Assembly (NCBI GenBank): GCA_964017185.1
Contig: OZ024880.1
Location: 34,624,329-34,688,328 of the forward strand
From: Rugalucina vietnamica
Taxonomy: Eukaryota > Mollusca > Bivalvia > Lucinida > Lucinidae
DNA length: 64,000 bases
Direction of reading: 5' to 3'
Shown here one piece after another: positions 42,801 to 55,387 of the stretch. Position 1 is the first letter of the stretch. Every line of letters starts with the position of its first letter. The translations under genes were made by a program, and so were the position numbers. A model generated the notes under the pieces. That model was not told the origin of the DNA, searched no databases, and saw nothing but the letters and a program-made list of their open reading frames with translations.

Positions 42801-44022
42801 GTGTGTCATTTAGCTGCTAATCTGACACATATCATCTTTTTAGCATTTCAAAGTGTCAGTCCGATGATATGTGCTTTATATTTAACAAGAAATACTAGTA
42901 GGAAGTGCTGAAAGTGTCTGAAAGTTCAGAACATGATTATTCGAGTTATGTGTTTTATTAATGATCTTAAATGTCTATCACATTACTTAAATCCGTCAAA
43001 CAGTGATATAACAACAGATCATTTAAGCTGTTATATAGACGTAAGTAACACCATTTCATATTCTATGATGACAGCAACAAAAGAGACAGAGGATAAATCA
43101 AAGACCAATGTCCGTTTTGTTTTATCTGACAACCGTTTGGGGAATTGTGTTCGACTTTGGTGCAGAAATATCGATTAATGGCGTTATTCATTTCCCAATT
43201 TATGTACTATTAATCGTTCTAGGATGGAAGTGTTGCTGCAGATCGTATTTGTATTTCTGCATGAGTATGTAACTCCTGCTTTTTAATATACTAAACAAAA
43301 GTGAAAACGCTACACAAACAGTATAGTGTCACAACAGTATGCCAAGTGTACATTAGCGAGTGTCGTGCAAACAACACAATGTTTCCTTTTACGGTCAGAC
43401 ACGCAATGTGATTACAACAATGTGATTATTGCTAAATGACTAAATCCTAATTTATGGTAGTAATGTGTTTCAAAACAACTCGAAAAAGTAGAGCTTGGCT
43501 CAGTCCTGACCTGGCATCAATTTTGAACCACTCTGTCTTTAGTTATTTAAAATCGAATGCTTATGCTAGCTGATTTCCCAAGAAACTCGTAAAAAGTTGA
43601 GTGAAGTTATTCCTTTCGTTCAGTCAGTTGTTTGTCATTTTAATGTGTCTTTAATTTCTGGAATTTGTGCGAATCGCATGTCTATTACTAATCGTAAATC
43701 AAATTAACTGCTATAATTTTACTTGCAGTACGCGAAATGTCTCGATGAATCAAAAACTCAAGTCTCAGCGAAAGGCGCCAATCAGTTATACCAGGGATTC
43801 ACTTTATCATATTCTGAGTTTCACGAAGTGCTCATCCTAGTAACATAATGCAATTGCTTGTTTCCAATGCCAAGGTTGAAGAAAACAAAATGACTGTTGT
43901 TATCCAATCCGACTTAAACCTATTTGATTTTATTAAGATTCATCTCCCCCAATGGTATATGTATATGTTCATTCAGTTTTTACATTTCGGTGTTCTCTCA
44001 GTAAGTTGGAGAGCATGGTTCT
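42801..44022. other. AT-rich stretch, nothing recognised
   Basis: Short frames only, without domains. Confidence 0.35.
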
Positions 44023-44340
44023 CATCATGAAATAATGTCCGTGCGATGTATACCCCCTTTAACCCCACTTTTATATAGGAAAACTGGGGTTTGCAGGGGT
44101 ATACCTATTTTTCTTATTTTTGCTCAAAAACATAGTTTGTGGGTACTCGTTAGAACCGCTTCGGAATCTCTTTCTGATTGCGCATTTTCCTGATCTTTGC
44201 CTACTTGTACCTTTCTAACGTGTACCCACAATCTATGTTTTGAGCAAAAATAAGAAAAGTATCAAATTTTTTCCTGTGAAAATTTTCATTTTTAAAACCA
44301 AAAAATTTTCTGTATATTACATGGGCGTGTTTTCGTAATG
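44023..44340. mobile_element. Family B MITE, copy 12, hairpin loop replaced by a family C fragment
   Basis: Both termini are present. Between GTTAGAACCGCTTCG and CTAACGTGTACCCAC lies about 52 bp of the family C end (GGAATCTCTTTCTGATTGCG to TTGCCTACTTGTACC) instead of the second stem arm. Confidence 0.85.
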
Positions 44341-44384
44341 TCAGATTTTGCGTTGCCAACAATTATAGGTAAATGACTTGCCAG

Positions 44385-44630
44385 CATTACGAAAACATGC
44401 CCATATGATATACAGTATTTTTTCAGAGGAAATTTTTTGTTATTTTTGCTCAAAACATACATTGTGGGTACACGTTAGAACCGCCTCGGCGAGGCGGTTC
44501 TAACGAGTACCCACAATCTATGTTTTGGAGCAAAAATAAGAAAAATAGGTATACCCCTGCATACTCCAGTTTTGCTATATAAAAGTGGGGTTCAAGGGGG
44601 TATACGTTGCACGGACATGTTTTCCTGATG
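44385..44630. mobile_element. Family B MITE, copy 13 (best preserved)
   Basis: Ends CATTACGAAAACATGCCC / GGACATGTTTTCCTGATG, with a perfect central stem TTAGAACCGCCTCG / CGAGGCGGTTCTAA. Confidence 0.9.
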
Positions 44631-45890
44631 AGTTTGAGCATGCACAATTTCTTATAGGGCAGTTGAACCCAAAAGCTTGCCGCTTGTCATGCAGAGGGTT
44701 GTCTTTATCTGGCATTTGATCTCTTCAAATTGATATTTTGTTTTTAAGTGTCCGAAGGAGCAGACAATATTTGCGACATGTTACATTGTTACAAGAGCTT
44801 TTTGTTTGCACTAAATATGGTTAAAGGCACCTTCTGTATTAGTTTCATGTTCTGTCCTCAGGCTTATTGCGTTCTCAAGCGACATAATAATACAATGCAA
44901 CATATTGAATGTATGGTACACGTGTATGTATTTTCTGACGATATCGACGATAAAATCTTCTAGAAATATACTGAGTTCAAATATTAATAAACTACGATGC
45001 TAAAGGTGGAAGTTTTAATTCTTTCATGACTCATTATGAAGGAAAGCAGATGCAATAAAAAGAAAATCAGCAATCGTTTTCGCTAAAGGCAAATATTTGA
45101 ATATAACTAGAACATACTGTAATACTGTACTTTATGCTGCATCGTTCTTTGCATCATCTGTGACTAACGCGTGGTGTTGCCGGGCAGATCTGATCTCATA
45201 TTCACTCTGTTTACGTGTGCCGTCGTAAATTCATACAGTGCAACCCAACAACCTGGCCTTCTAGCGATTGGGCAATAATGTTACATTTTGTAAGACAGCA
45301 TAGTATGTCAAAATGCACAGATCACTCCAAAACATTTATACACTATATGTAAGAACAAAATAAATTATAGACTGTTTTAGGTTGCGTCAGCGGCACGTGA
45401 CATTGATTAATGTAATCACTCTTAAGTGGTTTGCGTTCAGTCACTTTTCGATTTTTAATTAAGTCTATTGTTAGAACTAGAATGAACGAGTACTTATCAT
45501 TTCCCGAAACTGTACCAACGAACGCTATACATTTCAGATACACCACGAGAAGATTTAAAGTCAGCCCTTCCTATGGGATTCAACACAAACAGGCCATTCA
45601 TAAGACAATTACACCATGCAAGACGTGCAGCCCGATAAACAAACCCAGTACCTTGTAATTATTTCAATTATTTCATTATTGTTATATAAAAGAGCTCTAA
45701 CCAACATGTGCATACGTAGCAGTTGGCTCAAATGTGTTGTTGGCATAAAAGGGATTAAACCATGCCTTTCTACGCTGACAGCCATTACTAACATTAGTCA
45801 AATATCTTTCTTTTGTAGTTCAACGCCAACGCTTCCTGTGAATTAACCAGGACTGTCGTGCGTTAATACATCTTACGCAAGGACACAAAC
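44631..45890. other. AT-rich stretch, nothing recognised
   Basis: No supported exon. Confidence 0.35.
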
Positions 45891-45894
45891 CGGC

Positions 45895-45980
45895 TCCACT
45901 TGGGTACGAAGTCATGGCATCTCCATCCAGAATCCAACGTTTAACCACTAGATCTACGCGTTTCCCGCACCACCTCTGAT
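45895..45980 (-). mobile_element. tRNA-like SINE head (weak)
   Basis: On the - strand, GTAGATCTAGTGGTTAAACG resembles an A box of a tRNA with the CTAGTGGTTA loop, and GACTTCGTACCC a degenerate B box about 45 bp on. It cannot fold into a convincing tRNA, so a SINE remnant is more likely than a gene. Confidence 0.3.
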
Positions 45981-46185
45981 ATACGATCTGTGCTGTTGCG
46001 CAAGGTGTTAAAAGTTATGAAAATAAGCAACAATCAAGGAACAGGCACATACAAACACCTTCATGAATCCCAAACGAGAAAATACTGAAGCAGCAAATAT
46101 ATCAAATACAATGAGAACAAATTGTAGACCGACACAGAAGTTATTTCTCAGAAAGTGATCAATCAGCTTCCTCAACTGAACCAAA

Positions 46186-46360
46186 TGCGCCGCGTCATGA
46201 CAAAACCAACAATGTGGTTTTTGAACAGGTCCGAAACATATCGAACTGTACAAGCACAAAAGATGGCTAGTGGAAATTCGTGGTAAGCGCGAAGCTGATC
46301 TGCGTCGTCTTTGTTTGTAAACGCAGATGCAAAATGTTGGTTTCTTCATGATACGGCTCA
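46186..46360. mobile_element. Family A MITE, copy 11
   Basis: Ends TGCGCCGCGTCATGACAA / CATGATACGGCTCA. The central part is partly deleted. Confidence 0.75.
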
Positions 46361-46683
46361 AATATGATACGTACATCTGCAATAAATAGACGTCGCTGTA
46401 CATCAAAACGAGAAACAGAACGTACCATAATCAAATTGTATCCTTGGAACGGACAAAGCTTTTTATGTTTTACAGATCCTGGATGTTACTATATATGATG
46501 TGTTTGCTTTTAATATTGTACCTTTCATCGACATAGACAAGATAAATGCATCACAATGTATGATGCCTGTTGGCTCTGTGATAAAAGGTACACAAAATAA
46601 GCCCCGATGAGAAAAACGAGGAATCAATTTTTGTAAACACGTACATGTAATTTAACCAAAATTTTGAACTGTAAAAGGTATAT

Positions 46684-47340
46684 GATTAAAGTGTAAAAAG
46701 GTACAAGTAGGCAAAGATCAGGAAAAGGCGCAATCAGAAAAACATCCAAACCGAGGTGGTAAAAAATAAATTAACAATCAGGTACTTATACCATGAAAAC
46801 ATACCGTAAGCCGAATGAGCAGCTATTTTCCCAAAAGGTGGCCACTCAGTTACCTAAACTTAACTAAAAAATATGAAAACATACATAAGGCGCCAACAGC
46901 ACAAAAAAAAACAACAAAAAACAAAAAAAAAACACCAAGACATAAAACAAAAAAGAACCACCACAGAAGTATCGCCTTGGAATCAGTATCAGTAATATAA
47001 AATTACTGGCGGGCTTAAATCGATTTTACATGGCCATAACCTCACCCTCAGCTTCTGCAGTGGTTCATAACAGTTAGTTGTTCGGTCCTCGTGGTGAATC
47101 TCTAACTAGTCAATGAATCATCAAGAACAAACAAATCAAATAAATCATGATAAACATCCTGATGAATAAAAAACGAGGACTCACAGATTGAGTAAGCTGC
47201 CCGACGATGGAGATCCCTGGGCGCCGAATAAGTTACTAACTCCGGAGCAAAGAAAAAACACCAGTTGGACCCAGATGGGCCAAGCAACAGACAAGAAGCT
47301 CCGGTCCCAACCAACTAAAATGAATAGCTTTATGTCGGGG
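46684..47340 (-). mobile_element. Family C repeat, the longest copy
   Basis: AAAGGTACAAGTAGGCAAAG through GGCGCCGAATAAGTTACTAA to CAGACAAGAAGCTCCGGTCC. The family boundary on this side is set by comparison with 21130-21190. Confidence 0.8.
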
Positions 47341-48465
47341 CCATCATAGAGTCTGACGCTCGACCCACCGGCGTGCAATTAAAGAAGGCAGCATAGTTAT
47401 CAACCATGATTGAGTTAAAAACTAAGCATGCAGGCTGTCCGCATAACATTCGAGTTACAACCTATACATCTGTAACGTGTTTTAAACTGGCAATGATTTT
47501 TCTGAACTGAAAAGAAAAATCGTTGCTTCCTATAAGATCGGTTTTGGTATCATCCTCAATGAATTTCAAAAATCTGTGATGTTACGAATAAAGCATGTTA
47601 TTGAAAGTCATAAGTGAAATACAATGCTGCCTATGCCCTCTGTTGCCAGGTTGTTCATCAAGTATGTGCACTGTATATATATATATATATCAATAATGGC
47701 GGTTCGCCTTTAAGTGATTATGACGTCATAAAGCCCTATTTAAATATCCATGATCAGTATTAATGAAACCTTATCAAATATTTATCTGTTTATTTTTGTT
47801 GTAATGTTTTCTTCAATTGATTTACTATCAATTCTGGACATATTTTACCAAATTAATATTGAAATATAGAATTCACACATCGTTTTTGATTTTAAAGTTT
47901 CTAATTTAATATTCAAAATGGCGACCAAGAGTCACTTCGTTCCAGAAATATTAAAGTCCAAGATCCCACTTATTCCTTGACTGATTTGAACAGAATTTGC
48001 ACTAAAATGTTTGTTTTGATTAGTTCTTAACTTTAAATGCTATTATTGTTGCCTACTGCGTTCTTCTTAAGTCAAACAGCCTTGTTTATGCAAACACTAC
48101 CAAAGCAACAATAGGCTGTATACCATTTCGGTATTTAGGTCAAACATGTTAAATTTCGGGCATTTTATGTTTACATTACAGTGTATTGTGTGCAATGCAT
48201 CGATTCTATATCAGAACAGCATTCACCCTTAAGCATTCCAACTGTGTACATCAATGACACTCAAAGACAAATGTGATGGCTTATGTATCACACAGTGTTA
48301 AACTGACATTTCAATATGCTTTATTTATTAGTCTGAAACAAGCATTTATATCATTCGAACCCCCAAGACGATTGCCATTGTACGTGTTTAATATTAAAGT
48401 AATGTGACTGAAGTTCGATAATTCAAGTTCAATGTAATGTCCAAAGTACGATCATGCTAACCTAA
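47341..48465. other. AT-rich stretch, nothing recognised
   Basis: Includes a short AT dinucleotide run at about 47673-47690. No exon supported. Confidence 0.35.
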
Positions 48466-48620
48466 CCTATAGGCTATACCTATTTTTCTTATTTTTGCTC
48501 CAAAACATAGATTGTGTTTTGAGCAAAAGTAAGAAAAATAGCAAACAGTTTCTACTGAAAATTTTCATTTTTCACAATTTTAAAAATCTTTGTATATTGC
48601 ATGGGCATGTTTTCTGAATG
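48466..48620. mobile_element. Family B MITE, copy 14 (hairpin deleted)
   Basis: ACATAGATTGTGTTTTGAGC joins the two arms directly. The right end is GGGCATGTTTTCTGAATG. Confidence 0.8.
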
Positions 48621-48689
48621 ACCAGATTTTAGTTGGCTTCCACATAATTCCTAGGCTGAATGATGTGGGAAAGAGTGCATATTATCATA

Positions 48690-48909
48690 TGAGCCTTCGC
48701 ATGGCAATGCAACAATTTTGGTTTCCGACCAAGTCCGACACAACCGGCCTGTGCAGTCACAAAAGTAGCTAGAGGCTTGAAATTTTCGATTTTAGAAAAA
48801 GAGGGATTGTACTATTTGTGTAGCGAAACCAAAAGCTTTGATCAGCTGTGCAGTAATCTGCACCTTATTTGTGCCTAATGTGTTGTTTGATTTCTTATGC
48901 GGCGACTCA
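48690..48909. mobile_element. Family A MITE, copy 12 (diverged)
   Basis: TGAGCCTTCGCATGGCAATG to TTATGCGGCGACTCA; the hairpin is partly eroded. Confidence 0.75.
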
Positions 48910-49014
48910 CTTGTGAATCTTCTCAACTATATTAGCCAGAATTATTAATACTTTCAGAGTGTTCATCACTGCCATGTTATACATTGTAGAATCTTATTCT
49001 TCACAATGTTAGAT

Positions 49015-52000
49015 TGTCATTCGTAAATGGTCAACCTGAATCGAAAATCATCATTTGTATAGATTGCATCGGGTATAAGGCTTACAATATCATATTATAT
49101 AGTTTTGTTCAAAACCAGTCCACAATTTCTTCGGAAGAAATAGCCAAAATGGTTTTCTGCATATGGACATGACGTTGCTGGTAAATAGGCTTGCTCCAAT
49201 TCTATCCTGCCAGTCTGTCCATTTCCACAACCACAATGTTAACCGCTGAAGGGACATTGCCATTGCCAAACAATGTAACAAGATACACCGGCTCTTTCAT
49301 CAATTATACTGCTTCCTTTTATGGGTACTAATATGTTATCTGTCGAAATAAAATCTCCGAAATACTTTGAAGTAAAATACACAGAATGTGGATAAATTGA
49401 ATTCATTTAAGGTTTAACATGTGCATTTACATCAGTTAAATACTTTCCAAAATAGGTGTTTCTTGTCGACCAAACGTTTTCAACTGCCATTTTAGGTAAT
49501 ATGACCATAGATCAGTCTTACGCCATGTTCTTACAACTGGAAAAGCAAGAAACGAAAGACAAGTTATTGAAACAATTTTAAAATTCCAACTTAGACGCCA
49601 GACGGCTGAAAACGACACCGCAAGACATTAAAAAAGGACCTGAGAAGACTATAGGTTTTCCGCCCAAAGTTTGAGTGTTTCTGGTAGCTTCTGCGTTAAT
49701 TGTATAGAATATCTGTTGCATTCTCTGTAAAAATTAAAGGTTTTATAAATGCAACAACATGGTGGAATCCTCTTGATGTTACATACCTGCAGCATAAATC
49801 TGTGTCACAGGAGGAGGGTGTCAGATTTGTTTTTAAAAATATTTTGTCAGAAAACATCTTTTTTGCCACAGAGTATAAAGAAAATACTACAATTAAATAT
49901 GCTTATCGCAACCTAAAAGTTTGGGTAGGAACTATTTATGCACGAATAACAGGTACATCATCTTTATCAGATTTATAACTCTAAATAACACTGTCCATCA
50001 CTTTTGCAAAAACATGTACCTTAAATAAACTATGCAAAAATTAAACAACTGTTACTGTGATTAGTGACACCATGTGTTTTGTTGACATCAGGGAAGTTCT
50101 TCTGACAATGGCTTGCATATCTCAAATACGTTTTAAACCATTAGAAATTGTTTTTTGCACAGTATATTTATATGCATTGCAACATGTACACTTTATGTGT
50201 ATACCTGTTACAATAGGACAGATACTCTGTTCATACTCTGTTCATTCAGCTAGAACATATATAGACAGTATATTTCCATAGCCTTGGTCTATTACAAATA
50301 ATAGCGCTGAGCCCATTTATTGGTTTTCGGGCATTTTGACAGCCCCCCCACCCTCACCTTGCCCAAACATGACATTTTTTATATAATATGTCATTTACAA
50401 AAATACAGTTGTGTTAGAATATTTTGATTGGGCAAGGGGGAAAAAAAGTTTGCTATTTCCTACATGTATATGATCATATATTCAATTCAAAGATTTTGTC
50501 CAATTTTTAAAGTAGTCATTTCTTGGCTTACACACAACATAACATGTCTAAATACAACAGAAAGTTACTTTTCGACTGTAATAAACTTCATCTAAGTGCC
50601 TGGAACATGAGATTTTGAAAAATTCTTGGGCAATCTCACTAAAGAAATCTTCCCAGATCCTTACCAGAAATCAAAGGTGAGGAGAACACCACTAAGGATG
50701 ACAGAATAATTAAAACACAAGAAGATAAATCACAGCAGAACCGTCTTATGACTGTCAGTGAAATTCTGAAGGTGGAGGGGGGGGGGGGAGGTTAATGCTT
50801 TGTCGGAGCCACAATCCTCTGCGTATGTCTGGTTTGGATTCGAGCTCAGTATCAATTGGACAGAAACCCAATGGTTCGCTCTTATCACTGCAAAAGTCGC
50901 ATAGTGTTCAAGCTACAAGTTTAAGCTTTTCGAAAACGCTTGCTCTTTCACAATGCTATTTTTCAGATTCAACTGCTCGAATATTCTCGTGGCGATATAC
51001 CGAAATAGCTAAGATGTTTTATCTACCTTAGATGGGTGTTATTCGAGATCTGGTAAGTGATTTGGGTAGGCTTACTTTGGAACTTTTGTGCGTACTCACC
51101 CAGGCCGAAATGGTATTTATCGCTCAAATACATGTATTAAGTAAGATTTCATAATTTTCTTTCAGATGACCAGCTCTCCAGTCATTTGATTGGTTCAAGA
51201 TCAGTTGACCTTTATAAAGACTGCTTTTCATGATGACCATTCCGAAATGGTCAATAAAACTTTTTCGGAATTCTGCTCATATAATATGCTTTTTCGCCAT
51301 GATTGCCGACATAACAACAATTGACCCAATATACAAGGTTGCATATTATATGTCTTAAGAAGTCCAAGGCATTCAATAATTTGTCTGTAAACGAGATCGT
51401 TTCATTGTTCGTCATCCCTTAATTCTTTAGTTGACCTGTCATTATCTCTTATTAATGAGGCAAGTGAATCCTCGTGCAATGACATGAAGAGCATTCCGAG
51501 TATTTATACAACTTCCGGGACTGGTGATTGGCAATATTGTTGTCCAGGTTATTCGAAAACGTGTTCGTGTCAATATAACATGATCAAATTGAACAAGAAC
51601 TACACACACCCGAACAACAGATGCATATCATGATGTTTGTACGCAGCAAAATGACACAATATTTTAATCTATAATACGTTGGTGTAGCTTTGTAATGTAA
51701 AAGTTTTTTAAAGACGCCGCGCATTTTCCAAAATAAAATGAGTGGGAAAGAAATGAAATAAGTACATACAGATATTACTGTAAACATGTTGTAAAGTTTA
51801 TGTTTTTGATCTTTATATCTTATTCAGCATACGCCTTCAAAACAATTCCAATATGTTTGTTGAATATATTTTGTTGAATATATGTTTGCATATATAGGTG
51901 TTATGGTCCAGGTCCAAAGGTGACCACCTTAAATGCAATTGTTTGTTGACCGATTTTAACAATTGTATTTAAAGACCTTACGTTCGATCAGCATGTATGC

Positions 52001-52390
52001 CATATTACACACTCACATTATTCAACTCGTGCTTACCACCCGCTGTTTGAGGCGATAATATTCTGACAATGGCGTGCAAATTAAACGCAATTTTCTTGAC
52101 ATGCATATTTTTAATGCTATACACTTATGAGGAATTCAATCTAAATCTATTGAGCTACGTTGGAACGCTTGCAACTGAATATCTTAACTTCAAAAGCTCG
52201 GAAGTTGTTTTTACATTGGTAGAAATACAATTAAAGCGGCCGGACAAAGGGCTGCAACTTAGGACGGTTTTGGCTGGGCAATGATTAGTATTTTGGAACA
52301 AAATAATTTGCTGTTTACATTTGTACAATATTTGACATTAATTCCTTTTGACCTTAATTATGCATTTTACCTTGTGATACCATATTAATG
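49015..52390. repeat. Segmental duplication, unit 1
   Basis: Blocks shared in the same order and orientation with unit 2: 49060-49330, 49430-49620, 50810-51130, 51140-51350, 51360-51560, 51710-51840 and 52020-52290. About 1.2 kb at 49620-50790 has no counterpart in unit 2 and contains a 92-residue frame at 49700 of unknown meaning. Confidence 0.8.
52069..52284 (+). CDS. Hypothetical 71-residue protein with signal-like N-terminus
   Basis: The ATG is in a good context (GACAATGG). Residues 5-18 are hydrophobic (LNAIFLTCIFLMLYTY), giving a plausible signal peptide or anchor; the rest is polar with no Cys pattern and no family I recognise. It could be a first exon: a weak donor (TTG|GTAGAA) lies near its end. 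The duplicate at 62456 has ATA instead of the start codon and a TAA within the hydrophobic stretch. So the frame is either recently lost there or never functional. Confidence 0.3.
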   Translation: MACKLNAIFLTCIFLMLYTYEEFNLNLLSYVGTLATEYLNFKSSEVVFTLVEIQLKRPDKGLQLRTVLAGQ

Positions 52391-52744
52391 ACTCAGTATG
52401 GTTGACGCGACGTTAAACAACAAACAAACATAATTTACATATTTGCTTTTATTTTTAATGACCAGTGCACACAGTGGACGCTATATTTTGTCCTCCTTAG
52501 CCGCTAACCGCATCTGGAAACCTGCTCTAGAAAACGAATGATGCCTGTGAAACTGCCTATTGCCCATATTTCAGAAAAGATTCCTGGATGAAGGTAGCAC
52601 CAAATATAGGTGACGTTTAGCCATCACAGCATTTATTAGGTGACTCATACGGAACAATAGACAAATACACATGCATCTATAATTAACCAAATTTATAGTG
52701 CATATAGTTTTATGTGCCTTGAACTTATTGACTATAACACGTAC

Positions 52745-52912
52745 TTTGTGCTGTTGGCGCCTTATGTGTGGTCACCTATTGGGAAAATAGCTGCTCATTC
52801 GGCTTACGATATGTTTCATGGTATAAGTACCTGATTGTTAGTTTGGTTTTTTCCCACCTCGGTTTTTGAAGTGGGAATCTTTTTCTGATTGCGCCTTTTC
52901 CTTGTACCTTTG
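52745..52912 (+). mobile_element. Family C fragment (3' end)
   Basis: TGCTGTTGGCGCCTTATGTG, then TGGTCACCTATTGGGAAAAT to GCGCCTTTTCCTTGTACC. Confidence 0.75.
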
Positions 52913-53366
52913 TATAAGTCACGAGCCTTGTGTTCGATCCAGACTTTCACAACAGTCAAGGTTGATTACTATGGTTTCCTTATTTACTTGCATGGTTCTG
53001 AATGCTTCTGGTCATTACTTACACTAAGGTTTTCAGATCAGACTTGAAACCGCGGTTCCGTCTCCGTATGACCCCAGATATTGGTAGAACGTAAACTCCG
53101 GCAAACAAATAAACAAGCGTGAGCCGTTTTTGCATTAGATTATATTAAAGCGAATTATGACATATTGTAGGCAAGACGTGCAAGGAATGAATGACAAACA
53201 TACTTCTGACAGTAGATTAACGCATCGCGTAGACCCCGTTTAGTTAATTGAATACACATACATTTTATACGTGACTTGTAAATGCGCTGTAGGTAGTTTC
53301 CACGGGGTAGAGTGTGCTTTGGCTCTGACAAAGTATCAGCCAACGCCTTGATTTCTTCATAACAAA

Positions 53367-53603
53367 TGAGCCGTCTCGTGGGAAAAACCAACAATGTGGT
53401 TTCCGAACAGGTCTGACACAAATCGGCCTGTACAAGCACAGAAGCAGGCTAGAAGCTTGAAATTTCGGATTTAAGTAGAAGAGGAATTGTACTATCCGAG
53501 TAGCGAAAACAAAGGCGCTGATCAGCTTCGCAGTTACTGCGAAGCTGATCTGCGCCTTTGTTTTCGCCTATGCAGATTGTTGGTTTTCCCACGTGGTGGC
53601 TCA
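53367..53603. mobile_element. Family A MITE, copy 13
   Basis: 237 bp, complete, with hairpin AGCTTCGCAG / CTGCGAAGCT. Confidence 0.9.
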
Positions 53604-53944
53604 AATGTAAAACGCTATTCCCATAGCGGGGAAATTGTAATGTTAGGTCGCGAGACTACAAAGTGACATTAAACGTCACGGGAAAGAAAGACGTCAAACG
53701 TCTCGAAAATTGTTGTCAAACGTGAAGTCAAAAGTCTAGAGAAAATACGTAGAATGTCACGAGATTACGAACGTCGCGCGCCAATTAGCAAAATGACAAT
53801 GAAATCGCTGACAAACACCCTGGTCCAGTTGGAAAATAAAGCTTAAAAAAACTTAACATACTAAATTTCACACGTATATATACTAGTACTCGTGTTGTGT
53901 GTTAAATATTCACGGTAATAGGCAAATAAAATCTAAAATTATTA

Positions 53945-54018
53945 ATTTCCCGCCTCGGTTTTTGGAGTGGGAATTTCTTTTTTATTGCGCCTTTTCCTGA
54001 TCATTGCCTTTTTGCTTG
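53945..54018 (+). mobile_element. Family C terminal fragment
   Basis: CCCGCCTCGGTTTTTGGAGT through GCGCCTTTTCCTGATCATTG. Confidence 0.7.
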
Positions 54019-54636
54019 GCGCAACAGCGTCAAGCAATTGAAACGGAACGAGTATTTCTCCTCAGTCTGTGGGGTTTTTCCTTCAATCTGTGGGGTTTCC
54101 CTTTGACATCCAGGGGCCTGGTTCCAGTCGCAATGTTTTGCTACACTTCTTGCATAATAAAGCAATTGAAGACGGAAACCAGACTTGCTCTCCGCCGTTT
54201 TTATTAGGACTTGTGGGAAGAATGACGTACTTGGATCTAACGTTAAACATTTAGTTGGCATTCTGGACGGATAATGCTAAAACCCGGAACTTTGTCGTAG
54301 GTCCGACCAAGTACGAAAGCTTGAAATCCACCGTAGCGAGGAAGTGTTCATGCGATCCATCGAGTTACCGAAAAACTCCACAAACCTACGAAAAACCACA
54401 ACACACGGACAAATAATGGTATATACAGACCAGCCAAGCGTACCTTTTAACAAGGAAAATTTATCATATTATTGTACATTGCACTGTATATTTACTATAC
54501 AGTGATCTTTTGAAGACGATTAGAAAATTTATAAAGTACTTGGAACACCTACATACTAGTCGGTTTGTTCATTTTGCTCATGGGCACAATGCCTGAATGT
54601 TAATTGCCTAACGTTGTCATTTATCTACCATTATTG

Positions 54637-54736
54637 GAGCCGCATCATGAGAAAACCGGATATTTACCTATGCGAAAACACGCACAGCTGATCAGCGCCT
54701 TTGTTTTCGCTAACCGGATAGTACAATTCCTCTTTA
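54637..54736. mobile_element. Family A MITE, copy 14 (left half)
   Basis: GGAGCCGCATCATGAGAAAA to GCTAACCGGATAGTACAATT, truncated just before the palindrome that follows. Confidence 0.7.
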
Positions 54737-54754
54737 CTTATAGCCAAAATTATA

Positions 54755-54871
54755 GCAGATTTATAACAATGCGACAAAATAGTACAAACAACAATCGTTA
54801 TCAGTAACTCAATTTGAGTTACTGATAACGATTGTTGTTTGTGCAATTTTGTCGCATTGTTATAAATCTGC
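54755..54871. repeat. 117 bp near-perfect palindrome
   Basis: Two 58 bp arms, GCAGATTTATAACAATGCGA outermost and GTTATCAGTAACTCAA innermost, with only two mismatches and essentially no loop. Confidence 0.9.
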
Positions 54872-55387
54872 GCGTGGTAAAATCTCGTTAGTTTATCCGT
54901 CAGTTACTTAGGTATATAAAAAACTAATATCTGAAATGTGTCCTTAACTCCTGGGAATTCACGAACTTATGTCTGCTTACTGTTCTCGACAAGTCAACAT
55001 GATCTAATGTTGATTGTTTTCTTAGCAATTAATCCGATGGGATTTGCTGACATTATCTCGAAGTTTGTAGACTCATAGTTTTGTAAGACAGTGTGAATGA
55101 AAGCAGACTCCAGACCAACACATTCTAGTACAAAGCTGAATCTAAGCTAGATTACAAAATAATGTGTGGATTCTATGAACTTCTGATTGCACCCTTTCAT
55201 ATCGGCTCCATATCAGTTTGTCTGAATAGTCTAAGTTGACATATTTATTAGTTTGATAAATGGGTTTGGTAACTTGACTTCATGTTTCCTTCCCACTACA
55301 TTTACAACAGTAAATTTCATGTTTTGAATCCAGTTTCTCATGAACTCAAGGCATTGGAACATCGACTTAAGTCTGAGTTCTTATAAG
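54872..55387. other. AT-rich stretch, nothing recognised
   Basis: No exon or repeat supported. Confidence 0.35.

Noticed and set aside
42509-42820. 103-residue frame on the + strand
   Set aside because: It overlaps an antisense SINE remnant, and the sequence is explained by that.
45895-45980. tRNA gene on the - strand
   Set aside because: A-box-like and weak B-box-like motifs are present but no cloverleaf with a paired acceptor stem can be drawn; listed only as a weak SINE remnant.
46008-46406. 132-residue frame on the - strand
   Set aside because: Most of it is a family A MITE; no recognisable domain.
49700-49978. 92-residue frame in duplication unit 1
   Set aside because: It has no counterpart in unit 2, no domain and no supported splice sites. 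It may be a fragment of something but nothing can be claimed.
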